Shown here in pieces: positions 8,443-17,597 of a stretch of 62,661 bases of DNA (positions are counted from its first letter, which is position 1; each line of letters starts with the position of its first letter). The DNA is from Muribaculaceae bacterium. GTDB lineage: Bacteria; Bacteroidota; Bacteroidia; Bacteroidales; Muribaculaceae. The notes under the pieces were generated by a model. It was not told the DNA's origin. It ran no database searches and saw only the letters and a list, made by a program, of their open reading frames with translations. The stretch is taken from positions 1 through 62,661 of the forward strand of contig JAGAYZ010000068.1 in NCBI GenBank assembly GCA_017940245.1, given 5' to 3'. Position numbers and translations under genes: made by a program.

Positions 8443-11400
8443 TGCTTCTGGGTGTTAAGGGTATCGGGCGCCAGCATGTGTCCAAACGGATCATCGTCCT
8501 TGAATGTGGCCACAGTATCGGCAGGGGCTGTCACCTGCTTGTTGAATGACTTGCGGAACAACTCATTAAGCGACCCCACCTTGTGTTTCATCACAAAACC
8601 GACCCCGGTCTTGGTCACCTGCCCTTCGAGCACACTCTCGTAACCGGTGCGACGGAACAAGCGCAGGTAACGGCTACCCTGGTCATTCAAGTTATATTCC
8701 ACAGAAATGTCACTAATCAGATTATGACCGAAGTTCTGCTCGGTAGAAGCATCGGTACTATATTCTCCACCCAGCACAATCTTGAACCTGTCGTTAAACA
8801 GGTTTTTCGACAAGCGATAACTGTAACTGGTCTCGGTGCCGCCACTCTTAGCCCCTTGATACTGGTTGATGCCAAATGACAAGTCTACGCCTTTAATGGC
8901 CTTTTGCGCCCAGTTGTTGAGCTGAGACTGCAAGAATGAGAACAGGGCTGTATTGGCGTTGAAACCGCTCATGGCTCCCACACTGTTTTTCCCTGTATAC
9001 GAACCATACAGTAGCATGTTGATGGCGGCCTGGCTGCGCTGGTCGGCACTCATGGATTGTAATTCGTTCTGCACAGCCATGTCATTATCACTGCTCATGT
9101 CGAAACTCAAATCTATGTTAGACAGCGTACCTCCCACGTTGGCCGTAATCAGGAAGTCCACCAGGCGGGATCCTGAGTCCTCATTGCTCACACTGGTCTT
9201 GCTGTGCTGAGTTCCGGTAAGGTTAAGTTGCGGATTGAGCATATCGCCGGTCCATGTGATGGTGCTGCCGCTGGCGATGTCGAAGTTTTTCTGCGCAATC
9301 AGCGGTGGTGTGTAACGCACGTTTCCATTCTCAATAGTGTAGGTGCCGCTCAAGTTGTCCTTGCCGGCAAAATCAAGAGTATATTTCAAGCGGCCGCTAC
9401 CATCGATAGTGGCGCGATCTTTGCCATCTTCATTCAGAAAGACATTGATTTTTGAACCTTGCTCGACATCTATGTTGGCTTGAATGGTGGTAGCATAGCT
9501 CTCGGCAGCTGTCATAAGAATCGGAGAACCGCCAATGGAGTCATTTACATTGATGAAGGTGACCATGTTTTCATCCACACGATTGGTGGTGTTGAGAGGG
9601 TTCACCTCGTCTTTCATCACATATGTGATATTGCTAGTTGGCAACATGGTCACATCGGCACGCACATTCATGTTATTGTTCTCACTGCGCACTGTGGCAT
9701 CCACATCCACAAAACCTTTACCAAATATTTCACTATATGGCTTCTGCTCGCTGTTGATCACTTGGACATTCTGCCCCTTGATGCGCAAGTCGATGGCCGG
9801 CCTGGAGATATCGCGCATATCCACCACTCCGTTCATGGCCGCGGCATTGCCATTGTGCCCATGCAACTTGTAATTGCTGAACCTGATGACATTGTTGCTC
9901 ACCGGAATGTGGTCGTCACACAGGGTAAGCGATGCTCCATACTTGGGAATGGCAACAATGGCCGAATCACCCACAAGGTATCCGTTGAGCATGGGAGCGT
10001 CGGTCTTTCCGCTCAACTGCAGTTGCCCGTTGGCATATCCGCGTAGCCAAACCATGTTGCCAGGAATAAATGGCGACACCTTGCGCAGCGGGAAACGGTC
10101 TAGCGTGAGCGCCACATTCAAGGGGCTGGTTGAGGTGCTGTCGTTAAGCACGCCGCTGGCAATGGCCACGCGAGCGCCATCCATGAGCAGGTCGGCATTC
10201 ACCTTGGTGCTGGCAGTTGATGGATCAATGGAGTAATTGGCCTTTAATGCCAGATCTCCCTCACGGAAACCATTGTAGGTAAAGTCCTTGAGGTGAATGT
10301 CGCCCGTTCCCTCAGCATTCTTGCCATCGTATTTCAGGTCTAAGTTGGCATCCATACGCCCGGTCATCGGATCCAGTGAGGGCACCAGTTGCGTCCACTC
10401 TTCAATGCGCAAGTTGTCTATGTCGAGCAAAATATCCTCATTGCCCTCTTCGGGGTTACGTTTCGTGTGAAGCGCCACCACACTGGAGTCGCTTTCAAGA
10501 CGCAGATTGGCATCAAGCATATGGTCGGTATAATCATAGTTGACATAGTTGCTGTCATTCACAGTCCACTCTCTGTAACCTATCACCGGCTCATGCGGGA
10601 AGAAACGCATATTTACCGATTTATCAGTCAGTTTGGCATTGCAGCCAAGCCGATAACCGACTTCTTTTTTAATGTTCTGTTGCTTGACCAGGAAATCGAT
10701 AGTAGAGCCACGTATGCCTCCTTCGACACTCACTTGCGCAAAGTCGTCCCATGTGCCTGGACGGTTGCCCATGTGTGCGTTGAACGCAAGATATTTGTTG
10801 TGTTCTGTCGCATTGAACTTGAGCGTGTCGATGCTGGTCGAGCCCACACTCAACGACCGTACCATTCCGTCAACGAAAACGTTGGAATCGTTACGCACCT
10901 GGCACGAGACTTCGCGGAAGTCCACTTCTTGAGTTTCCAGCAAGCGCTGCACAATTCCATCAGGACCCATTTTCACATTCAGGTCAAATTTGGGCAAGGC
11001 CTGCTTGAGTGTGTCTATATCCACCGCACGCTTGTCGATTTGCGACAAGACAATGTTGCTAGCCTTCGTAAACTTGTCGACAAGTGTTTCCGCTCCTTCA
11101 GGCGACGTGAAGGTCAAGTGGTTGTCTTCGTTGTCGAAAGTGACCTCGGTGAGCGAGTCGCACGAATACAGCGTGGCATTGGCACTTTCGGCCACAATCG
11201 ATTTGCCGTCTAACTTCCAGTTGACGTTCTTCAAATCCACATCGGCATCATATTCTCGAGTGCGGGTATTCAGATCGGCGCGAGCTGTGAAAGTGGCACC
11301 GCCGGCACATTCGCCTTTATACATGCCCAGCGCTTGCAAATCCACGTTGCGCACAGTGCCATTGGCATCCAGCACATAGTGTTCACCACTTATGGTGCCT

Positions 11401-13289
11401 TTCACGTCCACATCAACATCACAATTGGCATTATTCGATGTCACACGAGCTGCCAGATCACCACCATTGAGATGCACATCAGCTTGTAGATTGCGATAGA
11501 AGGCATTGTTATAATTCACGCCGGCTAAATCAACTGTGGCATTGACATTGGTCGAGGGTTTCAAGAAATCAAACCCCTCTCCTTTTGCCTTGATGTGTGC
11601 AGTGAGTTTGTCTGTCTTAGACAGTGGCAGCACAGCCTTGACCGGAAAGTTATTAAATGTGGCATCCACGTCATATTTCTGCTGGCGGCTATTGAACGAA
11701 CCACGCCCCACCAGCTCGCCTCCGGCCACTTTCATGGTGGCGTCGGCACTGATGGTGCCTCCACGCAACTTGGCTTTGCCTTTCACGGCCATAGGCGGGA
11801 AATTGACCTGCTTCTGCATCGCTTTGTCCAGCAGGGTGGGTTTCACAAAATTGATGTTATCAAAACGTGCGTCCACGTCCAATTCTCCGGCTATCTTGTC
11901 GGCATCCATGGGGTTATATACGGTGCCGCTCACAGTGGCGTGGGCATAGCGTGGCATGTTGGCCGTGAGGGTCTTGATGTCGAGATGATTAGTGTTTCCT
12001 GCAACATCGCCCTTTACGGAGATAGGCGACACCTGCGGTATATCTTTTAGCACTCCGGCATACTCAGGCATGGCTTTTGTCACCTCCTGCAGTGCTATTT
12101 TCGAATCGGTCTTGATGCGCATGTTACCACCGGGCTTGTTTTCCAGCATGGCCATATCCACGTGTCCGTCGAGGGCAATGTCGCTCATCATGGTTTTCAC
12201 CCTAAGGCTGTCGAGGTCAACACCCAGGTCGTCGACCTTTATCGTGCCGTGGGCATCCTTGACCTCCAGCCCACTGCGTTCTTTCACGCTCACGTGTTTG
12301 ACAGGCACCACCACATTGGTTCCACGGTTATAAAAGTCGTCCACCTCAAGGTTGAGGTCACTCACCTCTATGCAGTCTGTGTCCAGTCCTTTTGCTCCGC
12401 CCTTCTTGTCACGCAATGCATAACGGGCATGACTATTGGTCAGGCGCATGGTGTCGGCTTTCACGGTCCATGGAATACTGTCACTGGCCAGTTTGGGGAG
12501 TGTGTCGGGTGGAACGGGATGGACATGAGCATATTCTTTTGCCCATTTGTCGGGCGGATAGATATAGTTTACATCGGCACTGTCCACTTCGAGTGTTCGG
12601 GCGTCTACCGTCTTTGCACCCGTATCCACAACTCCATTTTTGAGCACTGCATGCCCAACGTGCGCCTCCATTTTGTCGATTGTTGGCAACATCTGCATGG
12701 AGTAGTCCACATCGTCAAGTGTGAGTTTCAAGGCGCGAATATGCCACGGGTCGCTTTGGGTAGTGTCGGCTTCTTGTTTCACTTTATGCGGCAGATAGGT
12801 GAGGTCCACCTTGCCACCGCGCAGATGCCCATCGGCCACATTCACTTCATTGTGCTTCCAGTCGAAGTCTATACCTTTAACTTTGCACTCATCGACACGG
12901 GTGCGCAATACCATCGACGAGTCTTCGGTCACCAGGTTGTATCGCGCCTTTTTCAGTTCGGCTTCATCGACCTGCACTTCTCCATCCAGCAGTGGTTTCA
13001 TGGCTACGCCTGCCGTGAGATTCTCGGCCATGAGCATGGTATCGCGGTTCTGGTCGAGCACCAGCACGTCATCAACACTCACGTCGAGGGGAAACTTAAT
13101 CAGGATGCGCCCCACATTGATGTCCAAGCCGGTCTTCTCGCTGGCCCATTCACAAGCATAGTCCTTGACTATGTTTTGCACCCAGGGAATATATAGCGCA
13201 AAAGGAATCAGCACAATAAGCAACAGCAGGATGCCCATCACCCAGCCTGCCACTTTTAGTCCCCTATTGCGTTTCTTTTCCTCGGCCAT
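8439..13289 (-). CDS. tamB: TamB-like translocation/assembly module protein
   Basis: About 1616 aa, AsmA/TamB superfamily. A single N-terminal membrane anchor (about residues 13-34) precedes a very long repetitive beta-rich region. The conserved TamB (DUF490) C-terminal domain lies near residues 1270-1560. The start is the ATG at 13289; a GTG codon lies directly before it at 13292. TamB proteins form a hydrophobic groove from the inner to the outer membrane and partner an Omp85 protein, here the overlapping downstream tamL. The order tamB-tamL and the 4-nt overlap support one operon from the promoter at 13317. Confidence 0.9.
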   Translation of the reverse strand: MAEEKKRNRGLKVAGWVMGILLLLIVLIPFALYIPWVQNIVKDYACEWASEKTGLDINVGRILIKFPLDVSVDDVLVLDQNRDTMLMAENLTAGVAMKPLLDGEVQVDEAELKKARYNLVTEDSSMVLRTRVDECKVKGIDFDWKHNEVNVADGHLRGGKVDLTYLPHKVKQEADTTQSDPWHIRALKLTLDDVDYSMQMLPTIDKMEAHVGHAVLKNGVVDTGAKTVDARTLEVDSADVNYIYPPDKWAKEYAHVHPVPPDTLPKLASDSIPWTVKADTMRLTNSHARYALRDKKGGAKGLDTDCIEVSDLNLEVDDFYNRGTNVVVPVKHVSVKERSGLEVKDAHGTIKVDDLGVDLDSLRVKTMMSDIALDGHVDMAMLENKPGGNMRIKTDSKIALQEVTKAMPEYAGVLKDIPQVSPISVKGDVAGNTNHLDIKTLTANMPRYAHATVSGTVYNPMDADKIAGELDVDARFDNINFVKPTLLDKAMQKQVNFPPMAVKGKAKLRGGTISADATMKVAGGELVGRGSFNSRQQKYDVDATFNNFPVKAVLPLSKTDKLTAHIKAKGEGFDFLKPSTNVNATVDLAGVNYNNAFYRNLQADVHLNGGDLAARVTSNNANCDVDVDVKGTISGEHYVLDANGTVRNVDLQALGMYKGECAGGATFTARADLNTRTREYDADVDLKNVNWKLDGKSIVAESANATLYSCDSLTEVTFDNEDNHLTFTSPEGAETLVDKFTKASNIVLSQIDKRAVDIDTLKQALPKFDLNVKMGPDGIVQRLLETQEVDFREVSCQVRNDSNVFVDGMVRSLSVGSTSIDTLKFNATEHNKYLAFNAHMGNRPGTWDDFAQVSVEGGIRGSTIDFLVKQQNIKKEVGYRLGCNAKLTDKSVNMRFFPHEPVIGYREWTVNDSNYVNYDYTDHMLDANLRLESDSSVVALHTKRNPEEGNEDILLDIDNLRIEEWTQLVPSLDPMTGRMDANLDLKYDGKNAEGTGDIHLKDFTYNGFREGDLALKANYSIDPSTASTKVNADLLMDGARVAIASGVLNDSTSTSPLNVALTLDRFPLRKVSPFIPGNMVWLRGYANGQLQLSGKTDAPMLNGYLVGDSAIVAIPKYGASLTLCDDHIPVSNNVIRFSNYKLHGHNGNAAAMNGVVDMRDISRPAIDLRIKGQNVQVINSEQKPYSEIFGKGFVDVDATVRSENNNMNVRADVTMLPTSNITYVMKDEVNPLNTTNRVDENMVTFINVNDSIGGSPILMTAAESYATTIQANIDVEQGSKINVFLNEDGKDRATIDGSGRLKYTLDFAGKDNLSGTYTIENGNVRYTPPLIAQKNFDIASGSTITWTGDMLNPQLNLTGTQHSKTSVSNEDSGSRLVDFLITANVGGTLSNIDLSFDMSSDNDMAVQNELQSMSADQRSQAAINMLLYGSYTGKNSVGAMSGFNANTALFSFLQSQLNNWAQKAIKGVDLSFGINQYQGAKSGGTETSYSYRLSKNLFNDRFKIVLGGEYSTDASTEQNFGHNLISDISVEYNLNDQGSRYLRLFRRTGYESVLEGQVTKTGVGFVMKHKVGSLNELFRKSFNKQVTAPADTVATFKDDDPFGHMLAPDTLNTQKQ

Positions 13290-13316
13290 CACACTCTTTG
13301 CGCGCGTTTAGAATTA

Positions 13317-13324
13317 CAAAATTA
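13317..13324 (-). promoter_or_regulatory. -7 element for tamB-tamL
   Basis: The minus strand reads TAATTTTG with a TTG 18 bp further upstream, a near-consensus Bacteroidetes promoter. It lies 28 bp before the tamB start. Confidence 0.65.
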
Positions 13325-13385
13325 CAAAAAAATGGGATATGACAAGATATTTTTAAGAAAAAGACTTCCTTGGGTGATGCGCAAA

Positions 13386-14237
13386 TCATTGTCTACGCAA
13401 GAAAGCGACATATATGAGCAACACCACGTTCATGAGCAACGCATAGATAATTGCCGGAATGGCTATGACATCATTGTTGAAAATAAATGGGCTGGAAGCT
13501 ACCGCTATGGCTTGTGCCGCATTTTGCATGCCCACTTCAATGACGATGGTGCGACGCACAGCGCCACTCAACCGCGACAGTCGCGACAAGCCGGCCGCAA
13601 CAACTATGGCCAACAAAATCAGAGCCATGATGCAGAAACCGAGTTGCTTAATATTGGCAATTATCTCGGAATAATGCTGTATAAAGAAAATGCCTGCCAG
13701 CAACATCAGCGCCGGGAAAGCAATGCGCGACAACACGGCATCGGTGCGCCGGGCGGCATTTGGCCAGAATCGCTTCATTATCACACCCAGCACAATAGGC
13801 AGAGCCATGAGTACTAAGTTCTGAACCAGCAAGTTGCCCACAGGCAGATGGATGCCGCCTTCCAGTTCGGCTCCGCTCCACGATACTGCCATGCCCAGGA
13901 TGAGGGGGATGGTGAACAACGTGATTACGCTGCTCAGTGCTGTCAACGTCACCGACAGGGCAACATCGCCACCGGCCAACTTGGAAAAGACATTGGACGA
14001 ACTGCCGCCCGGACAACAGGCAATGAGCACCACGCCCACAAAATACAATGCCGGCAGATTCATCGCCACTGCTAAAGCGAAAGCCACGGCTGGCAGCACA
14101 ACGAGTTGCCCTGTCAACCCCACCAGCACGGCACGGGGCCGCCTTGCCAACATCGTAAAATCTTCTAGCCGCAGCGTCAACCCCAAGTCAAACATCAGCA
14201 GCGACAATATCGGCAAAACTAAAATAATTGGATTCAT
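13386..14237 (-). CDS. BASS-family (bile acid:sodium symporter-like) transporter
   Basis: 283 aa, about nine hydrophobic segments, SBF/BASS family. The signature CPGGSSSNVFSKLAGGD (around residues 75-91) and the second half EVGMQNAAQAIAVA are the crossover-helix sodium and substrate motifs. Family members carry bile acids, pantothenate, pyruvate or other organic anions with sodium; the substrate here cannot be deduced. A bile-acid role would fit a gut organism but is not shown. It is slightly shorter than many members, yet both helix-crossover motifs are present. No clear promoter is seen upstream. Confidence 0.88.
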   Translation of the reverse strand: MNPIILVLPILSLLMFDLGLTLRLEDFTMLARRPRAVLVGLTGQLVVLPAVAFALAVAMNLPALYFVGVVLIACCPGGSSSNVFSKLAGGDVALSVTLTALSSVITLFTIPLILGMAVSWSGAELEGGIHLPVGNLLVQNLVLMALPIVLGVIMKRFWPNAARRTDAVLSRIAFPALMLLAGIFFIQHYSEIIANIKQLGFCIMALILLAIVVAAGLSRLSRLSGAVRRTIVIEVGMQNAAQAIAVASSPFIFNNDVIAIPAIIYALLMNVVLLIYVAFLRRQ

Positions 14238-14320
14238 AACATTCTGATTAGAAATTTTCTATATATCAATTTATAAACTGTAAATTCAATGTTTCCAACT
14301 TCAAGTAAGGCTTGAGGTTT

Positions 14321-14899
14321 TCACACGTCACACACCATGTGACGCATGGCATGTCCACCCCATTCTGCCACATCCACGACACGAAATCCAAGCCGGCCAT
14401 AGAGTCGCTCTGCTTCGGGATTGCCCATGTCTACCAGTAGACCCACCCGGCATAGTCCCATCGTGCATGCGCGACGTTTAACGGCTTCCAGCAGTTGCGA
14501 CGCGATGCCACGACAACGATAAGCGGCCTGCACACACAGTGAGTCGCAATAGAGTTCACCGGCTTGCGTCTCGTCGTCGATATTGCTATAATCTATCCCA
14601 AACGCTGCTTGCGCTTCTTGAACAAATGCCCGCCTCAGTTCCCGCAGGCGACCACCGTCGTAACTCACACACGCGCCCACCACTGCGCCGGCATCGTCGG
14701 CCACCAGCGTGTTCAGGTAGGAATATTGCGAATCGGTTCTGCTCACCAAGCGGGTCATCATCACCCAAAAATCATCCAGTGTGTGACGAGGGCCGGCAAA
14801 CCACCGGCAACATTCCTCGTTCATTGCCTCCATGATAAAACGCGCTACTACTGGAGATTCACCCTCGAGGGCTGGTCTTATCGTTATGGCCATAAACAT
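14321..14899 (-). CDS. GNAT family N-acetyltransferase
   Basis: 192 aa. The GNAT fold is recognisable from the central VVGACVSYDGG strand, then LYCDSLCVQAAYRCRGIASQLLEAV (acetyl-CoA loop R-x-x-G-I-A) and GFRVVDVAEWGGHAMRHM at the C-terminus. The acceptor substrate is unknown. The start is ATG 14899, with a second in-frame ATG at 14893. It sits downstream of a hairpin that follows the lipoprotein gene, so it may be transcribed separately. Confidence 0.85.
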   Translation of the reverse strand: MFMAITIRPALEGESPVVARFIMEAMNEECCRWFAGPRHTLDDFWVMMTRLVSRTDSQYSYLNTLVADDAGAVVGACVSYDGGRLRELRRAFVQEAQAAFGIDYSNIDDETQAGELYCDSLCVQAAYRCRGIASQLLEAVKRRACTMGLCRVGLLVDMGNPEAERLYGRLGFRVVDVAEWGGHAMRHMVCDV

Positions 14900-14913
14900 T
14901 CACATCATAAAGA

Positions 14914-14940
14914 GTGTGCCAAGCACCACACTTGGCACAC
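14914..14940 (-). terminator. Hairpin after the small lipoprotein gene
   Basis: A perfect 10-bp stem, GTGTGCCAAG (14914-14923) with CTTGGCACAC (14931-14940), has a 7-nt loop. On the minus strand it lies 26 nt after the stop of the lipoprotein gene and is followed by TCTTTATG. The U tract is weak. Confidence 0.6.
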
Positions 14941-14965
14941 CCTTCAATCATCATTTTCAATACGA

Positions 14966-15436
14966 TTATTTCAACACATCCTCGGGATAACCAAGCTCCT
15001 TCAGTGTCTGCTTGGCCCATTCCTCATCATTAAAGACTTTCTTGCCGTTGTCGGTTGCGTTAGCGGCTTCTGTAAATTCCTCCATTAATTTTTCATAGGA
15101 TTCGAGTTCTTTGGTCTTCTGCTCGTCTTCCATTAAAGCGGCTGCAGCAGTAGGATCTTTTTCGAGTTTTTCCTTGAAATCTTTCATGAAATCAAGCATG
15201 GGTTTTGAGGCAATTAACACCTCTTTCAATGCAGCCTTCCACTCATCTACGCTCCAGTTGGCTCCTTCAGCTTTTGCTTTGGCCAGCAGTTCGTTGATGT
15301 CAACTTTTTTCTCCACCACTTGCTCTTCTGCGGCAGTCGAATCGCCGGTCTTGGTCGCGTCGGCAGTTGCATTTCCTTGGCACGACATCAGGCTGATGCC
15401 CATCACCAGCGCAATCATCAAAAATAATTTCTTCAT
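14966..15436 (-). CDS. Small helical lipoprotein of unknown function
   Basis: 156 aa. A lipoprotein signal peptide ends in ISLMSC with Cys19. The rest is Lys/Glu/Ala-rich and predicted largely alpha-helical, without Cys or a catalytic motif. I do not recognise the family with certainty. It follows tatC by 30 nt on the same strand and could be the last gene of the tat operon. It ends at a 10-bp hairpin. Confidence 0.8.
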   Translation of the reverse strand: MKKLFLMIALVMGISLMSCQGNATADATKTGDSTAAEEQVVEKKVDINELLAKAKAEGANWSVDEWKAALKEVLIASKPMLDFMKDFKEKLEKDPTAAAALMEDEQKTKELESYEKLMEEFTEAANATDNGKKVFNDEEWAKQTLKELGYPEDVLK

Positions 15437-15466
15437 TTGGTTAAAAATTTAATTGGGTTAAACAAT

Positions 15467-16249
15467 TCACTCCTCGATGGCCGGTTGTGGCTTCACGAGC
15501 AGTGCACTAAATTCATACAAAACGTAAATGGGCAGAAACACGATAGTGAGTGTGAACGGGTCGCCCGTGGGGGTGATGAATGCGGCCAAAACGAGCAACC
15601 CCACCACCGCATGTCTACGGTAACGCGCGAAGAACTCGCGGTGCAACAACCCCACGTTGCCCAGCAGCCACGACAGTAGCGGTAATTCGAATATCACGCC
15701 CATCACCAGCAGCAGCATCATGAACGTGTCTATGTAACTGTCGAGCGAAATCTGGTTGGGAACCATCGCGCTCACGTGGTAGTCGGCCAGAAAACGCAAG
15801 GTAACAGGAAACACCACAAAGTAGCCCACAGCCATGCCCAAGTAAAACATCACATTGCCCATGCAGAAGGCGACCTTCACACCTCGCTTCTCACTGGGGT
15901 ATAGCGCCGGAGCAACAAAGGTCCACAGCAGATACACCAGTACCGGGAATGAGAGCACAAGCGCCAGATAGAACGACGTGGACATGTGAATGAAGAATTG
16001 CGAGGCCAGTTGGATGTTGATTAAGTCTACATGAAAACCTTCGGTACTAAACGTCGGCACTCCGGGTATAGCGGCTGTCAACGAAGCAAAGAGACGATAC
16101 AGAACGAAGTCGCCACGACATGGTGCCAGAATCACACCATCGAAAATGCGGGGCATGAGGGCAAACAAAGCCACGGCCACGACGACGAGCACCACAGCCA
16201 TTTTCACCAGAACACCGCGCAGGGCATCCAGGTGATCCCAAAACGACAT
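15467..16249 (-). CDS. tatC: Sec-independent protein translocase TatC
   Basis: 260 aa with the start at ATG 16249 (MSFWDHLDALR, the usual TatC opening). An in-frame TTG at 16270 would add 7 residues. Six membrane segments and the conserved N-terminal WDHLDALR and FxExPLL-type (VIFELPLLSWLL) motifs identify TatC, the twin-arginine signal receptor of the inner membrane. It lies immediately after tatA; together they make a minimal TatAC system, and no tatB is visible here. Confidence 0.93.
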   Translation of the reverse strand: MSFWDHLDALRGVLVKMAVVLVVVAVALFALMPRIFDGVILAPCRGDFVLYRLFASLTAAIPGVPTFSTEGFHVDLINIQLASQFFIHMSTSFYLALVLSFPVLVYLLWTFVAPALYPSEKRGVKVAFCMGNVMFYLGMAVGYFVVFPVTLRFLADYHVSAMVPNQISLDSYIDTFMMLLLVMGVIFELPLLSWLLGNVGLLHREFFARYRRHAVVGLLVLAAFITPTGDPFTLTIVFLPIYVLYEFSALLVKPQPAIEE

Positions 16250-16273
16250 TTCCTGCAACTGCCCAGCCAACGT

Positions 16274-16498
16274 TTATTCTGTTTTTTCGGTCTTTCCCTT
16301 CGCCTCTTCGTCTACTGGACGCTTGATTTCTTCTTCGATGTCGTTCATTCCTTGCTTAAACGAGCGCACACCCTTGCCCAGTCCTTTCATCAACTCGGGT
16401 ATCTTCTTGCCGCCAAACAGCAGCAACACCACAAATACGATAATGATCAACTCGGTGGTGCCCAAGTTGCCCAAAAGCGACAAAATCATCATTTCCAT
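16274..16498 (-). CDS. tatA: Twin-arginine translocase subunit TatA/E
   Basis: 74 aa. It has a short N-terminal transmembrane helix (about residues 10-27), the [16 protein letters not shown] hinge and amphipathic helix, and an acidic/basic tail, as in TatA. It forms the pore of the Tat pathway with the next gene, tatC. In many Bacteroidetes one TatA-like protein serves both the TatA and TatB roles. Confidence 0.93.
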   Translation of the reverse strand: MEMMILSLLGNLGTTELIIIVFVVLLLFGGKKIPELMKGLGKGVRSFKQGMNDIEEEIKRPVDEEAKGKTEKTE

Positions 16499-16532
16499 AG
16501 TTATCTTGAGAGATTATAAATAATTCGTAATC

Positions 16533-17141
16533 CTAAAAATTCGTTATGCGTTGCTTGCGTGCCACGGTCTGGATCGTGAAGTAATGGCAATCATCGGCAT
16601 AGCCGGTCTCATGACTATAGTCAATCACATATTTGCCGTTGCCGTAGGAAGCCGAATTCCCGTCGGAATCCCGCTCTGCGCACTTGAAGCCATGACGGTC
16701 AAATTGTCTCATAAAAGCCCTGGCGGCTTGCTCGGTAAAGAGTTCTACGGTCACAAACACCTCATAATCGCCATCTTCGCCATCGTTGCAAGCAGCAATT
16801 TCTACGACACAAGCCTCATCTTTCAATGCACCAGGCACAAAGCAGTAGCGAGTGGTGTCGGGCACCCCACCCTTGTAGAACCCGTCGATAATCACGCACG
16901 GGCCACCATAGCCGTCGCCCGTCAAGCCGCGCTTGAAGCCTTTCTTCTCCATCACCTTCACTGCATTGGCCATGAAAGCATCGGCTTCGCCTTCGGCCGT
17001 TTCCACAGGCATCTGCGGACAAAAATCTATCACCGCCAGCAAGTCGCCCACATCCACTACCGGCTCCTGGACTGTTTTCGATGCCGAACTGGCTCCAAAA
17101 ACACTCAGCGCAAACACTGCAAGCAAGAGTATCTTCTTCAT
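16533..17141 (-). CDS. Secreted hypothetical protein
   Basis: 202 aa from the ATG at 17141, which opens the signal peptide MKKILLLAVFALSVFGASSA. The mature part contains two similar halves of mixed alpha/beta character (one with GYGGPCVIIDG, one with EVFVTVELFTEQAARAFM). No family is recognised. The preceding promoter (17169-17198) supports this start. Nothing in the neighbourhood fixes a function. Confidence 0.8.
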   Translation of the reverse strand: MKKILLLAVFALSVFGASSASKTVQEPVVDVGDLLAVIDFCPQMPVETAEGEADAFMANAVKVMEKKGFKRGLTGDGYGGPCVIIDGFYKGGVPDTTRYCFVPGALKDEACVVEIAACNDGEDGDYEVFVTVELFTEQAARAFMRQFDRHGFKCAERDSDGNSASYGNGKYVIDYSHETGYADDCHYFTIQTVARKQRITNF

Positions 17142-17145
17142 TATT

Positions 17146-17424
17146 TTACCAATTTTGAGAGTTATTTGCAAAAGTAATAAAAAATTCCCACAAAACAACA
17201 ACCATCGGCCAAAAACAGCCATTCACCTCCTTATCGTAGAGCACATAACGGCCGTTACCTTGGTAGGAAAACTCCCACTGAGCCGAGCGCCGTCCTTGCG
17301 TAGCCTCAGTGCGCAAGTACACGCGCGAGTGCGGACATGCCACACCAACGCGGGGTGTTTGCCGGCAACACGGCATTGCCAGCACCACAGTGAACAGCAA
17401 CATCAAAATCCAACCGTTTTTCAT
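17146..17424 (-). CDS. Small exported hypothetical protein
   Basis: 92 aa from ATG 17424 (MKNGWILMLLFTVVLA, a signal peptide; the following PCC is a poor lipobox). The middle contains RSAQWEFSYQGNGRYVLYDKE and the C-terminus is hydrophobic and may be a second membrane segment. No family is recognised. Its own -7 element lies 24 bp upstream and it ends 4 bp before the next start, so it is probably real although short. Confidence 0.55.
   Translation of the reverse strand: MKNGWILMLLFTVVLAMPCCRQTPRVGVACPHSRVYLRTEATQGRRSAQWEFSYQGNGRYVLYDKEVNGCFWPMVVVLWEFFITFANNSQNW
17169..17198 (-). promoter_or_regulatory. Promoter of the 202-aa secreted protein
   Basis: On the minus strand TTG (17196-17198), a 19-bp spacer and TACTTTTG (17169-17176) fit the Bacteroidetes consensus. 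The element lies inside the 3' end of the upstream small gene. Confidence 0.7.
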
Positions 17425-17447
17425 CCGTTCCACAAATCAATGATGTG

Positions 17448-17455
17448 CAAAGTTA
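17448..17455 (-). promoter_or_regulatory. -7 element for the small exported protein
   Basis: The minus strand reads TAACTTTG. A convincing -33 box is not visible. Confidence 0.5.
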
Positions 17456-17540
17456 CTGATTTTCCCACCTTTTTAATGATTATCGGCCTAGATTTTAGAA
17501 AATTTACACATGCCGATTTTATCATGTCAGGAAATAGGAC

Positions 17541-17548
17541 TAATTTTG
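17541..17548 (+). promoter_or_regulatory. -7 element for fabD
   Basis: TAATTTTG lies 49 bp before the fabD ATG. The -33 region is only T-rich. A near-duplicate CCGTAATT occurs at 17552 and 17571 between it and the start. Confidence 0.55.
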
Positions 17549-17597
17549 CATCCGTAATTAACGAAAAAAATCCGTAATTTTATAAAACTGACTGAAG